Source: Micromonospora sp. H61
GTDB taxonomy: Bacteria > Actinomycetota > Actinomycetes > Mycobacteriales > Micromonosporaceae
Reading direction: 5' to 3'
NCBI RefSeq assembly: GCF_018070325.1
Contig: NZ_JAGPXY010000014.1
Coordinates: 1 to 64,000 of the forward strand
Length of the DNA stretch: 64,000 bases
Shown: positions 25,156-34,285 of the stretch, one piece after another
Position numbering within the stretch: position 1 is the stretch's first letter
How the letters are laid out: each line of letters starts with the position of its first letter
Program-made: the position numbers and the translations under genes
The notes under the pieces: generated by a model
Database searches by the model: none
Told to the model about the DNA's origin: nothing
What the model saw: the letters and a program-made list of their open reading frames with translations, nothing else

Positions 25156-25301
25156 CCGGTGATCCTCAGACCACCGCGCCCGAGGATACAGGTCACCACC
25201 CACCGGGAGCAAAACGACTTCCGGGGTACGCCCACCGCGACCCGCCGCCGTCCGTGTTTCCACGCTGTGCGTCGGCGTGATCGGGACTACGCTCCATCGA
25301 T

Positions 25302-26693
25302 ATGCAGGAGCAGCCGCCCAGCGAGTCGACCCGTCGAGAGCCTGCTGAACGAGCGCGTCGGCGCTCCCCACGGGCCACCTTCAGGCCGCCGATCGTGGCC
25401 GAGGAGCCCACCGAGACGGTGGAGCCGGCTGAGACACCGGCACCGCCGGCAGCCGACTCGGCGAGCCAGCGTCCCCCTCGACGGGCCAAGGCTGCCCCGG
25501 CGGTGCTCTTCCAGCCACCGGAGCCGGACCGCCCCCTGCCTCGACAGCCTCGACGCGCACCGACCGAGCTGACCGCCGAGGCGATCGCGGAGCAGCCGGA
25601 GCACGCGGAGCAGCCGACCGGCGACCAACCGAGCCCAGCAACCGGCCTCGCATCGACACCGCCGAAGGCTCGGACCGCCCCTGTTCGCAGGGCTGCCCCT
25701 CGGCAGGCAGCCGACACGCCGGCCGAGGTGACCCCCGCCACGCCGGCACCCCGCAAGCGCGCCGCACAACCCACCAAGGCCGCGAGCAGCACCGAAGCCG
25801 CAAGCACTACCGAACCGCAGACCACCACAGCCGCGAGCAACACCGGCGAGGCGAGCACCATCACGCCAACGGCCCCGGCCAAAGCCGCAAAGACCACCAA
25901 GCGCGCGGCCACCCCACGAAAGAGCACCACGCCGACAAAGAGCACCCCGCCGACAAAGCCCGCCCCCGAACCCGTGGTCGGGCCGCAGACGGCGCGCACC
26001 GAGCAGTTGGCCTCGGCAGCCCCCGCCGCGCGGCAGGTTGAGCCGGCTCTGGGGCGTACCCCGGAATCGGAGCTGCGCGCGGTCGCCGTGCGCGTGCTCG
26101 ACCACCCTGGCTTCGCACCGGAGCTGTTGGCTCTGGCTGCGGTGCGGACGTTCGGGCCCGGCGCGGCGGGGTGGGCCGCTGGGTTGCGCGACCGGTATCC
26201 GGACGCCTCGGCGGACGGCCTGGCCCGGTTGGCGGCCCGGCGGTTCGTCCGCTCGGCGGGTGCGGGTGGGGCGACCGCCGCGCTGGCCGGCTTCTTCGCG
26301 CCGCTGGCCGAGTTGGCGGCGGTGCTGTGGACGCACTCGGAGCTGGTGCTGCACCTGGCCGCGGCGTACGGCAAGGATCCGACGCATCCTGACCGGGCCG
26401 TCGACCTGTTGGTGCTGACCCAGGTGCACCCGGATCGGGCGAGCGCGGCGGCGGCCCTGGCCGCCGCCGAGTCGCCGGGTGACCCGGTCGAGGGGGCGTG
26501 GCCGCGGGCGGCGGAGGCGGCTTGGCGGTTGGCCGCGCCGCTCACGGCGCAGGCCGGTGGTTGGGTCGCGTTGCGGCTGGTGGCCCGGTTGCTGCCGGGC
26601 GCGGCGGTGCTCGCGGCGGCGTTGGGCGACGCGGCGGCGGCCGACCGGCTCGCGGCCCGAACGGTGGCCGCCTACCGACCCGACCGGCGCTGA
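25302..26693 (+). CDS. EcsC-like protein with long disordered N-terminus
   Basis: 463 aa. Residues 1 to about 245 are low complexity, rich in Pro, Ala, Thr and Lys (repeated APAKAAKTTKRAATPRKSTT-like segments). Residues about 250-463 are helical and alanine-rich (VLWTHSELVLHLAAAYGKDP, LLVLTQVHPDRASAAAALAA, LVARLLPGAAVLAAALGDAA), matching the EcsC family, whose biochemical role is unclear. No signal peptide is present. The C-terminal helices could be membrane-peripheral. It ends 4 nt from the convergent CPBP gene. Confidence 0.65.
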   Translation: MQEQPPSESTRREPAERARRRSPRATFRPPIVAEEPTETVEPAETPAPPAADSASQRPPRRAKAAPAVLFQPPEPDRPLPRQPRRAPTELTAEAIAEQPEHAEQPTGDQPSPATGLASTPPKARTAPVRRAAPRQAADTPAEVTPATPAPRKRAAQPTKAASSTEAASTTEPQTTTAASNTGEASTITPTAPAKAAKTTKRAATPRKSTTPTKSTPPTKPAPEPVVGPQTARTEQLASAAPAARQVEPALGRTPESELRAVAVRVLDHPGFAPELLALAAVRTFGPGAAGWAAGLRDRYPDASADGLARLAARRFVRSAGAGGATAALAGFFAPLAELAAVLWTHSELVLHLAAAYGKDPTHPDRAVDLLVLTQVHPDRASAAAALAAAESPGDPVEGAWPRAAEAAWRLAAPLTAQAGGWVALRLVARLLPGAAVLAAALGDAAAADRLAARTVAAYRPDRR

Positions 26694-26697
26694 CGGG

Positions 26698-27504
26698 TCA
26701 GAGCCAGTCGAACCATTCCCGGGGCAGCAGCGCGTAGCCGACGAAGGCGAACACGTCGAGCAGGGTGTGCGCGATGATCAGCGGCATCACCCGCCGGGTG
26801 CGCAGGTAGAAGAGGCTGAACACGACGCCCATGATCGCGTTGCCGACGAACGCGCCGAAGCCTTGGTAGAGGTGGTACGAGCCGCGCAGCAGCGCGCTGG
26901 CCGCGATGATCGCGGCCAGCCGCCACTGGAGCTGACGCAGCCGGGTGACCAGGTAACCGACCACGATCACCTCTTCCAGCACGGCGTTCTGCACGGCGGC
27001 GAGAATCAGCACCGGAACCGTCCACCAGACGTCCGGCAGCGCGGCCGGCACCAGCGTGGCGTTGAGGCCCAGATGGGCCGCCACCCAGAACAGCGCCAGC
27101 CCGGGTAGGCCGATGAGCGCTGCCAGGCCGGCGCCGCGCGCCACGTCCTGACCGGGCCGCTGGGCGTCCAGGCCGAGGGTCCGCGCCGGGTCGCCGGAGT
27201 CACGACTGAGCAGGTGTACGGCGAGCAGCACCGGCAGCAGCGCGAACACGATGCCGAGCAGCTGGTACGTGAGATCCAGCCAGGGGCGGGCCGACGCCGA
27301 GGTGTTCAGCGAGGCGGTCTGCTTGGAGAGCGGACCGTCGGCGGTCAACTTCGCGATGATCGAGACCACCGCGTAGATCGCGGACTGGCCGAGGGAGAGG
27401 CCGAGGACCAGCAGCGTCTCGGTGCCCAGCAGTCGGCGGGACACCGGGCGGGTCAGCTCAACGGTCACCGCACCACTCTGCCCGACGTGCGGCACCCGTG
27501 ACAT
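26698..27504 (-). CDS. CPBP-family (CAAX protease-like) membrane protein
   Basis: 268 aa with about seven to eight hydrophobic segments. The CPBP/Abi motifs are present in order: EEVIVVGYLVTRLRQL (Glu-Glu), LRGSYHLYQGFGAFVGN (His) and PLIIAHTLLD (His), the residues of an intramembrane glutamic protease active site. Bacterial members are linked to bacteriocin self-immunity or protein processing; the substrate is unknown. ATG 27504 was chosen over ATG 27534, which would overlap the promoter of the divergent globin gene; neither has a strong Shine-Dalgarno. Confidence 0.82.
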   Translation of the reverse strand: MSRVPHVGQSGAVTVELTRPVSRRLLGTETLLVLGLSLGQSAIYAVVSIIAKLTADGPLSKQTASLNTSASARPWLDLTYQLLGIVFALLPVLLAVHLLSRDSGDPARTLGLDAQRPGQDVARGAGLAALIGLPGLALFWVAAHLGLNATLVPAALPDVWWTVPVLILAAVQNAVLEEVIVVGYLVTRLRQLQWRLAAIIAASALLRGSYHLYQGFGAFVGNAIMGVVFSLFYLRTRRVMPLIIAHTLLDVFAFVGYALLPREWFDWL

Positions 27505-27612
27505 GGCCGACCGGCCACCATGAGCCGATCGCACATTCTGTGCGACCAGTCGACACGCTCCGTGGAGATTCTATGGGCGCCCGATCCGTTGCCGTCTGGA
27601 GAAGGAGCGTCC

Positions 27613-28728
27613 GTGGACAACCTCGCGCGGTTGCTGAAGGAGAGCTGGACCCTGGTCGAGGACGACCGGGTCCGGTTGAGCGGTCACTTCTACGCTCGGC
27701 TGTTCCTGCTCGACCCCGCCCTGCGGCAACTGTTCCCGGTGCAGATGACCGGCCAGGGCGACCGTCTACTCGAAGCGATCATCACGGCGATCCACACTGT
27801 GGACGACCCGGAGAGCTTCGACGAGTTCCTCCGGGCGCTGGGCCGCGACCACCGCAAGTACCACGTCGACGAGCGGCACTACGCCACGATGGGCGTCGCA
27901 CTTCTGGACGCGCTGCGCAGCACCGCCGGCGACGGCTGGAACCTGGAGTACGACCAGGCGTGGCGGGAGGCGTACGCGGCGATCGCCGCCCTGATGGTGG
28001 CCGGCGCCGCCTCCGACGACGACCCGCCGTTCTGGCACGCCGAGGTGCTGACCCACGAGCGGTACGGCCCGGACACCGCCGTGCTGACCTGCCGGGCGTT
28101 GCAGCATCCGCTGCGCTGGCAGGCGGGGCAGTACGTGAGCCTGGAGGTGCCCCGCTACCACCCCCGGGTGTGGCGTAACTACTCGGTGGCGAACGCCCCG
28201 AACGACGACAACGTGCTGGAGTTCCACGTGCGGTCTCCGGGGGCCGGCTGGGTGTCCGGCGCCCTGGTGCGGCGGGTGCGGCCGGGTGACCTGCTCCGCC
28301 TGGCGGCGCCGATGGGGTCGATGACCCTGGACCGCGCCTCGGAACGGGACATCCTCTGCGTGGCCGGCGGCGTCGGGCTGGCGCCGATCAAGGCGCTGGT
28401 GGAGGAGTTGGCCACCTTCAACCGGACCCGGTGGGTGCACGTCTTCTACGGCGCACGGCAGGCGGGCGACCTGTACGGCCTGGACGGGTTGCAGGAGTTG
28501 GTGGCCGTACACCCGTGGTTGTCGGTCACCGCGGCGTGCAGTGAGGACCCGGACTTCGACGGTGAGCAGGGCGAGATCCCGGAGGTCGTGGCCCGGTACG
28601 GCCCGTGGACCACGCACGACTGCTTCGTCTCCGGTGCCGCCCGGATGGTCCGGTCCACCCTGCGGGTGCTCGCCGCGGACAACGTGCCGCCGCCGCACAT
28701 CCGCTACGACACCTTCGGTGACCTCTAG
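27613..28728 (+). CDS. globin-FAD/NAD reductase fusion (flavohemoprotein-like)
   Basis: 371 aa. Residues about 1-135 form a globin domain (WTLVEDDRVRLSGHFYARLF, LDPALRQLFP, GRDHRKYHVDERHYATMG). Residues about 140-371 form a ferredoxin-NADP reductase-like module with the FAD motif RNYSVAN and the NAD loop CVAGGVGLAPIKALVE. The layout matches bacterial flavohemoglobins (about 400 aa), which use NAD(P)H to oxidise nitric oxide to nitrate. GAAGGAG 6 nt upstream fixes the GTG at 27613; an upstream in-frame ATG (27520) adds 31 residues without homology. Confidence 0.88.
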   Translation: MDNLARLLKESWTLVEDDRVRLSGHFYARLFLLDPALRQLFPVQMTGQGDRLLEAIITAIHTVDDPESFDEFLRALGRDHRKYHVDERHYATMGVALLDALRSTAGDGWNLEYDQAWREAYAAIAALMVAGAASDDDPPFWHAEVLTHERYGPDTAVLTCRALQHPLRWQAGQYVSLEVPRYHPRVWRNYSVANAPNDDNVLEFHVRSPGAGWVSGALVRRVRPGDLLRLAAPMGSMTLDRASERDILCVAGGVGLAPIKALVEELATFNRTRWVHVFYGARQAGDLYGLDGLQELVAVHPWLSVTAACSEDPDFDGEQGEIPEVVARYGPWTTHDCFVSGAARMVRSTLRVLAADNVPPPHIRYDTFGDL

Positions 28729-28744
28729 ACGTTCCTCCCCCCAC

Positions 28745-28786
28745 ACCGGGGCGCGTGCCCCTGCCCCCTGGGGCACGCGCCCCGGT
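28745..28786. terminator. bidirectional terminator
   Basis: ACCGGGGCGCGTGCCCC and GGGGCACGCGCCCCGGT form a perfect 17-bp stem with an 8-nt loop, followed by CCCTTTCTT. It lies between the convergent globin and HTH-deformylase genes. Confidence 0.85.
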
Positions 28787-28797
28787 CCCTTTCTTGG

Positions 28798-30327
28798 TCA
28801 GTAGCGCCAGGGGTGCCCGCTCTCGCGGTACTCCTCCACCGGCACCAACGGCACACCGGGTGCCATCCGGTCGACGTAGAGCCGGCCCTCCAGGTGGTCG
28901 ATCTCATGTGCGACCAGCCGGGCCATGCCGAATTCGAACGACGTGATGATCCGGCTGCCGTCCCACTGGGCGTGTTCCACGTCCAGTCGCAGCGGCCGGG
29001 GCACCAGACCTCGGTGGTCGAAGAAGGAGAGGCAGCCCTCGTACTGCTCGTCGGTCTCCGGGTCGGCGTCGACCACCCGGGGGTTGAGCAGCACGACCGG
29101 CTCCGCCGACCGGTCGGGGGGCCGCACCACGGCCGCGGCGCGGCCGATGCCGAACTGCGGTGCCGCGACGCCCACTCCCTTGCTGAACGGGTGCAGCTCG
29201 TCGAGCCGGGCCAGGGCCATGGTGAGCCGGTCGACCAGGTCCCGGGCGACGTGTTCCTCGCCGGGCAGGTCGAAGGGGCGGGCCCGCTGGCGGAGCAGGT
29301 CGTCCCCGCGTTGCACGATCCCGAGGCCGCGCATCCGGTCGCTGGGTCGGACCCGGGCGCCGCCGGGGCCGACGTCCGGTTCGGTGTCCGGACGGGCACG
29401 GAACCGCCACTGCATCCGGTAGCGGGCATTCAACGGGGGGTCGTCGGTCTGCCAGTCGTAGATCACCCGATCGCCCTCGTCGTGACGCTGCGGCGCCGTC
29501 CGCAGCGGGCCCTCCTCCGCGCTGAGCGAGGTCTCCACGCCCCAGACCTGCGGGTCGAGGGCCGCGGGCAGGTCCAGGCGTACGGCGAGCTGCCGGGTGG
29601 GCAGTCGGACGGCTCGCTGGAACCAGGGGCCCCACTTCTCGTGCCCGACGCTGTACGCGTACTCGATGGTGGCCCGGTCGCCCGGGTAGAGGGGGAAGCG
29701 TCGCTCCCCGTTCTCGAAGAGCAGCCAGATCTCCTTGAACGCGTCGCGATCGTGCTTGGCGCGCCAGTGCATCGGCTCCGGGTCTCCGCCGCCGTCGTCT
29801 CGGCGGGCCTGTATCTGCAGTTCGGCGAAGGTGAGGGGGTGCTCCCGGTGGTGCCGGTTGGAGCGGCCGGGGTCGTTCGGGTAGCGGTCGACGGCGACCC
29901 GGACCAGGTAGCGGGTGACCGGTTCGGTGCCGGCGTTGTACAGCTCACGGTGGATGACGCACCGGTAGCCCTCGTCGACGTGGGTGAGGGTGGCCAGCTC
30001 CCGTTCCACGACCAGGCCGGTGCCGGGTGGCAGCCACTGGCCTGGCAGGTACGGCTCGCGGTTCGGCTGACCGGCCCGGGCGTGCCGTAGGTCGTCGTAC
30101 TCCCGGAAGCGCTGCCAGATCGCGCCGCTTGCCTCCAGGACGGCCTCCGCGCGGCGGGCGAAGTCCTCGGTCGGCCGGTGCCGCCGCCCCTCGACGTGGC
30201 TCACGTAGGACGGGTCGAACCCCATCAGGACGGCCAGTTGCTTCTTGGACAGCCCGCGCCCGGTCCGTTGCCGGGCGAGTTCGGCCGCGAAGGAGTCGGC
30301 AGCCCGTTCGAGGGGTGAGGTCGTCAT
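28798..30327 (-). CDS. XRE-type HTH regulator fused to peptide deformylase
   Basis: 509 aa. Residues about 5-75 are an XRE helix-turn-helix (RTGRGLSKKQLAVLMGFDPS, YVSHVEGRRHRPTEDFARRA). Residues about 80-320 are a middle region I cannot name (LVVERELATLTHVDEGYRCV ... EIWLLFENGERRFPLYPGDR). Residues about 335-509 are a peptide deformylase with intact motifs GVGVAAPQFG, EGCLS (Cys432) and HEIDH (His474, Glu475, His478), the Fe/Zn ligands and catalytic Glu. Deformylases remove formyl groups from nascent proteins; here the domain may instead sense or process a formyl peptide. GAGGAAG precedes ATG 30327. Confidence 0.85.
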   Translation of the reverse strand: MTTSPLERAADSFAAELARQRTGRGLSKKQLAVLMGFDPSYVSHVEGRRHRPTEDFARRAEAVLEASGAIWQRFREYDDLRHARAGQPNREPYLPGQWLPPGTGLVVERELATLTHVDEGYRCVIHRELYNAGTEPVTRYLVRVAVDRYPNDPGRSNRHHREHPLTFAELQIQARRDDGGGDPEPMHWRAKHDRDAFKEIWLLFENGERRFPLYPGDRATIEYAYSVGHEKWGPWFQRAVRLPTRQLAVRLDLPAALDPQVWGVETSLSAEEGPLRTAPQRHDEGDRVIYDWQTDDPPLNARYRMQWRFRARPDTEPDVGPGGARVRPSDRMRGLGIVQRGDDLLRQRARPFDLPGEEHVARDLVDRLTMALARLDELHPFSKGVGVAAPQFGIGRAAAVVRPPDRSAEPVVLLNPRVVDADPETDEQYEGCLSFFDHRGLVPRPLRLDVEHAQWDGSRIITSFEFGMARLVAHEIDHLEGRLYVDRMAPGVPLVPVEEYRESGHPWRY

Positions 30328-30560
30328 GAGCTTCCTCGTGGCCGGGGCTATAAGTTTCACGTTCCGTACGCGACCACACACGCAAGTGGCATGTTTTCGA
30401 CACACCGCTTGACAATTAACCGATGGCCGTCGATTGTGCGGCGGCGTTTCCCAGCACTGACTCCGGGTAGTACGCGAAGCACTACTCCCGTCGGATACGG
30501 GGTGACCTGGGCGTCCGGGATGTGACCAAGGTGAGGCTTCCCTTACGGTCAGGGGGTTGG

Positions 30561-30579
30561 TTAGGCTAGCCTTAGCTCA
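30561..30579 (+). promoter_or_regulatory. iron box (DtxR/IdeR-type operator)
   Basis: TTAGGCTAGCCTTAGCTCA matches the 19-bp DtxR/IdeR consensus TWAGGTWAGSCTWACCTWA at 16 of 19 positions. It lies 62 nt upstream of the FhuF-like gene, so that gene should be repressed when iron is plentiful. Confidence 0.75.
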
Positions 30580-30641
30580 GGACGGCACTGGTTCGTCCGC
30601 CGGGGCGCACTCCTCGGTCACACAGACAGGGGACGACTCAG

Positions 30642-31430
30642 GTGACAGCGGTGATGCCACGGCGGGATACCGCCACCACGCCGCTCGCCCCCGTCACCGC
30701 GGCGCTCCGGGCCATGTTCGGCACCGACGACCTCCCCGGCCTCGCCCGGGGCCTGCTGGTCGACGACGAGCTCGGCTGGGCGCCCGCCACCACCCTGATC
30801 GACGGCAGCCGGCTGCCGGAGCTGTTGAACGGCGCCGCCGTCCGCTGGGGCGGCACCCCGCACGCCTGCGCGGCGTTGGCCTGGAAGTCCTACAGCTACT
30901 GGGCAGCGCTGCCGGTCGTGCTCGGCTGGGCCTCCGCCCGACGGGTGCCACTGCTCGATCCGGCCGACCTGCTGATCCACTTCGAGGACCATCGGCAACT
31001 GCTCACCATGGGCATGCGCCGGGGTACCACAGTGGCGGTGCTGCCGAACGACCCGCTGGCGCTCGCCGGCCTGCCGGAGGTGCGGGTCGTCGCCGACGAG
31101 GCGGAGCTGCTGGCCGCGCTGCGCGCGTCCCTGCTCGACGCGCACCTGGCACCGCTCATCACGGCGATCCAGTCCGAGGTCCGGGTGGGCACCCGGACGC
31201 TGCTCGGCTCGGTTGCCTCCGGCATCGCGCACGGCATCCTGCGGGCCGCGGACGCCCTGCCCGGCTCCACGGTGCAGAGCATCGACACACTGCTCGGCGC
31301 ACTCGACCTGGCCGACCTGATCGAACTGGTGCCGGGGCCGACCGGTGAGCCGACAGTGCAGCGCCGCACCTGCTGTCTCGCCTTCACCCTGCCCCGCCCG
31401 AAGGTCTGCCAGGGCTGCTGCGTCCGGTAG
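30642..31430 (+). CDS. FhuF-like (2Fe-2S) ferric siderophore reductase
   Basis: 262 aa. The C-terminus carries a four-cysteine cluster motif CC-x10-C-x2-C (RTCCLAFTLPRPKVCQGCCV), the FhuF-type 2Fe-2S site. The rest is the helical, tryptophan-containing fold typical of siderophore-iron reductases (AALAWKSYSYWAALPVVLGW). FhuF proteins reduce ferric siderophores in the cytoplasm and release iron. The GTG at 30642 is preceded by a modest GGGGA. The iron box upstream supports the role. No siderophore transporter is adjacent. Confidence 0.85.
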   Translation: MTAVMPRRDTATTPLAPVTAALRAMFGTDDLPGLARGLLVDDELGWAPATTLIDGSRLPELLNGAAVRWGGTPHACAALAWKSYSYWAALPVVLGWASARRVPLLDPADLLIHFEDHRQLLTMGMRRGTTVAVLPNDPLALAGLPEVRVVADEAELLAALRASLLDAHLAPLITAIQSEVRVGTRTLLGSVASGIAHGILRAADALPGSTVQSIDTLLGALDLADLIELVPGPTGEPTVQRRTCCLAFTLPRPKVCQGCCVR

Positions 31431-31466
31431 GGCCTGTTTCGCCTAGGTCAGGCTGGGCCGCACTGC

Positions 31467-33302
31467 TCAGTCGGTCAACGACCGGACATCCCACACCCAC
31501 ACGCCGCCGGTGAAGACCGGTTGGATCCCGGTCAGCTCGGTCATGCCCCGGCGCAGCGCGGCCTCGTGCTCGTGTGGCCCGAGGATGACCACCCCGGCCC
31601 GCCAGTAGCGCAGGTCGTCGACCGCTCGGACCCGGGTCTGCGGGGTGATCGGCGGCACCGCCCCGGTGCGCCGGATGGTGCCGAAGAAGCTGCCGGTGGG
31701 GCGGGGAGTCGCACCGAACAACGCAACCTTCGGCGGATCGGCGTTCGGGCGGGTGTCCGGGCCGAGGAAGTAGCCACGGGCCAGCGGCATGTCCAGCCGG
31801 GTCGCGGCGGACCAGCGCAGCGGCTCGGCGTAGGTGGTGTCCGGCAACGGCAGGGTCACCACACTGCGCCCACCGGTCACGTACGGCCGCCAGGCCCCAC
31901 TCGTCACGAAGCTGGGGACCGGGTCGAGGCGGGCCACGGGCAGCGGGGTGGGGACGATCGGCAACAGGGCCATCGTGAGCACGGTGGCGGTGACGAAGCG
32001 GACCTGCCCGCGAGCGGCCGGGTGCGCGTCGGCCAACTCGCGGGCACGTTCGGCGCCGTAGGCGAGCAGCAGCCCGATGATCGGGGTGATCGCCAACGCC
32101 CAGCGTGTCGGCACCACCGAGTGCAGGATGGGCAGGTTCTCCAGCGCCGCCCAGGGGCCCGGCACACCCGTACCCCGGTTGTCGAAGCGGACCTCCCGAC
32201 CCAGCGACAGCACCGCGAAGAGCAACCCGAGCGCGGCCAGCGCGAGCACCACGATCGAGCGGCGCAGCCACCAGACCAGGGCGATCACCAACACCACCAG
32301 CGCCCAACCGAAGAAGCTGTTCTCCTCGGTCGGGTTCTTGGCCAGGCCCGCGGCGGTACGCGCGCTGCCGGCCAGTGATTCCCGGGAGTACGCGACGAAC
32401 GAGGCCACGTCGCTGGAGTAGCCGCGGATCAGGCGGGACAGCCCGGAGTACGCGTCCGGTCCGAAGAACTGGACGTACAGGGGGTACGCGAGCAGGAGCA
32501 GGGCGACCCCGGCGGCGACGGCCAGCCCGGCGAGGAAGGATCGGGCCCGCGACCGTAGCTCCGCGCGGCCGAGGGCGAGCACGCCGACGATCACGCCGAG
32601 CCCGATCGCGGTCATCAGCAGGATCTCCAGGTTGAGGAACGCCTGCCAGACGATGACCAGCGCGAGGAGGACCCCGTTGCGCAGCCAGCGGCCGGGTTCA
32701 CCGAGTCGTAGCGTGCGCCAGATGATCAACGGGACGACGAACTGCGACACGATGTTCGGGTGCCCATTGGCGTGCGACACCATGGCCGGCGCGAACGCGC
32801 AGAAGCCGGCGCCCAGCCACGCCGGCCCTCGGCTGCCGATCAGGACCCGGGAGAGCAGGAAATACCAGGCGGTGGCGGTGGCAATCATGCCGGCGGTGAG
32901 AAAGATCAGAAATGACGCCCGCGGCCCGAACAGCAGGGTGAACGGCGTCATTGGCAATGAAATGGATAATACGGACGTATTGGCCATCAGATTGACGCCG
33001 TCGGGGACGTTCATCTGATTGGAATGGAACGGATACGCAAAGTGCGTGACTACTCGCGCACCGTGGGCCATCATCCATTCGAACTGCGACTGATCGGACT
33101 GGTTGTCCCGCACATCGCTGCGCGGGTCCAGCCAGAGTCGACAGGTGACCCAGAAGCCGAGCACCACGAAGCTCAGCACGGCGGCCAGATCGGCCCACAT
33201 CCCCCTGCGGGAAGGCCGAACGGCGGCGGAGGCCCCCTCCGCCGACGGCACGGCGGCCGGGCCGCCGCCGTCGCTGGGCACGTCCGGTTCAGGAGTAGTC
33301 AT
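31467..33302 (-). CDS. polytopic membrane glycosyltransferase-like protein
   Basis: 611 aa. After a short Pro/Ala-rich cytoplasmic lead there are about 11-12 transmembrane helices (first DLAAVLSFVVLGFWVTCRLW). The first outer loop holds an acidic stretch (DPRSDVRDNQSDQSQFEWMM), as in GT-C fold transferases that use polyprenyl-phosphate sugars. The C-terminal about 170 residues are a soluble extracytoplasmic domain (RSVVTLPLPDTTYAEPLRWS ... GVVILGPHEHE). The sugar donor and acceptor are unknown. It is divergently transcribed from a methyltransferase across about 210 nt of relatively AT-rich DNA. Confidence 0.7.
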   Translation of the reverse strand: MTTPEPDVPSDGGGPAAVPSAEGASAAVRPSRRGMWADLAAVLSFVVLGFWVTCRLWLDPRSDVRDNQSDQSQFEWMMAHGARVVTHFAYPFHSNQMNVPDGVNLMANTSVLSISLPMTPFTLLFGPRASFLIFLTAGMIATATAWYFLLSRVLIGSRGPAWLGAGFCAFAPAMVSHANGHPNIVSQFVVPLIIWRTLRLGEPGRWLRNGVLLALVIVWQAFLNLEILLMTAIGLGVIVGVLALGRAELRSRARSFLAGLAVAAGVALLLLAYPLYVQFFGPDAYSGLSRLIRGYSSDVASFVAYSRESLAGSARTAAGLAKNPTEENSFFGWALVVLVIALVWWLRRSIVVLALAALGLLFAVLSLGREVRFDNRGTGVPGPWAALENLPILHSVVPTRWALAITPIIGLLLAYGAERARELADAHPAARGQVRFVTATVLTMALLPIVPTPLPVARLDPVPSFVTSGAWRPYVTGGRSVVTLPLPDTTYAEPLRWSAATRLDMPLARGYFLGPDTRPNADPPKVALFGATPRPTGSFFGTIRRTGAVPPITPQTRVRAVDDLRYWRAGVVILGPHEHEAALRRGMTELTGIQPVFTGGVWVWDVRSLTD

Positions 33303-33514
33303 GACAATTCATAGGGTAGTCAGCGCATGGCGCCGCCGTGACATGTTTCGGGGTACTGCCGTACTATGTGCCGGGTTCGCCGACCGCCGATCACGAACCC
33401 ACCCCCCGACCACAATTCGGCCACCCCGATGCCCCGATTCTTTCGCCGTCCCAGCGGATGATTCACTCTGTCGGTCCAGGCACGGGTCGAGTTCATATCG
33501 TGAGGAATCGACGC

Positions 33515-34225
33515 ATGGCAGAAATCACTGGGGATCAGCGCGTGCAGTCCGAGGTGCTGGAAGGCCTGGCAACCGCTGTCAACCACCGTCGCTGGTTCAT
33601 CGAACTGGCCGTGCCGTACCTCGGCGACGACCCGATCGAGATCGGCAGCGGTCTCGGTGACTACGCGCTGGAATGGTCCGAGCGGCTGCCGCGGTTCACC
33701 GCCACCGAGGCCGACCCGGCCCGGCTGGTGCAGCTCAAGGAGCGCCTCGCCGACCGTCCGAACGTCGACGTCCGGCAGATGCTGCTGCCGCACAACGACC
33801 GGGGCGACTACAGCGCGGCCGTCTCGTACAACGTCCTGGAGCACATCGAGGACCACGTGGGCGCGCTGGAGAGCATGCGCGACCTGGTCCGCCCCGGCGG
33901 CGCCGTGATCATCATCGTGCCCGCGTTCCAGTTCGCGATGGGCCCGGCCGACATCGCCACCGGGCACGTCCGCCGCTACACGAAGAAGACGCTCGGGGCG
34001 GCGATGACGGACGCAGGTCTGACCATCGAGAAGATGCACTACGCCAACGCGCTCGGGCTGATCGGCTACTTCATGGCCACCAAGGTCTTCCGGCTGATGC
34101 CGAAGGAAGGCCCGATGGTCAAGGTGTACGACACCCTCGTCCTGCCCGCCACCAAGGCCGCCGAGCAGCTCGTCCTGCCGCCGTTCGGCCAGTCCGTCTT
34201 CGCCGTAGCCCGCGTCCCAGCCTGA
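33515..34225 (+). CDS. class I SAM-dependent methyltransferase
   Basis: 236 aa. Motif I is DDPIEIGSGLGDYALEWSE, the motif II acidic residue is in TATEADPARLVQLKERL, and the post-motifs are YSAAVSYNVLEHIEDHVGAL and VRPGGAVIIIVPAFQFAMGP. FNVLEHI-type sequences are typical of methyltransferases placed beside membrane glycosyltransferases in envelope glycan loci. GAGGAA about 8 nt upstream supports ATG 33515, although an open frame continues upstream. It is divergent from the GT-C-like gene. Confidence 0.85.
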   Translation: MAEITGDQRVQSEVLEGLATAVNHRRWFIELAVPYLGDDPIEIGSGLGDYALEWSERLPRFTATEADPARLVQLKERLADRPNVDVRQMLLPHNDRGDYSAAVSYNVLEHIEDHVGALESMRDLVRPGGAVIIIVPAFQFAMGPADIATGHVRRYTKKTLGAAMTDAGLTIEKMHYANALGLIGYFMATKVFRLMPKEGPMVKVYDTLVLPATKAAEQLVLPPFGQSVFAVARVPA

Positions 34226-34285
34226 CCCCGGCCCCGGCCCCGGCCCCGGCCCCGGCCCCGGCCCCGGCCCCGGCCCCGGCCCCGG
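34226..34285. repeat. (CCCCGG)10 hexanucleotide microsatellite
   Basis: Ten perfect CCCCGG copies follow the methyltransferase stop codon directly and abut the inverted repeat at 34285. It is non-coding. Confidence 0.95.
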
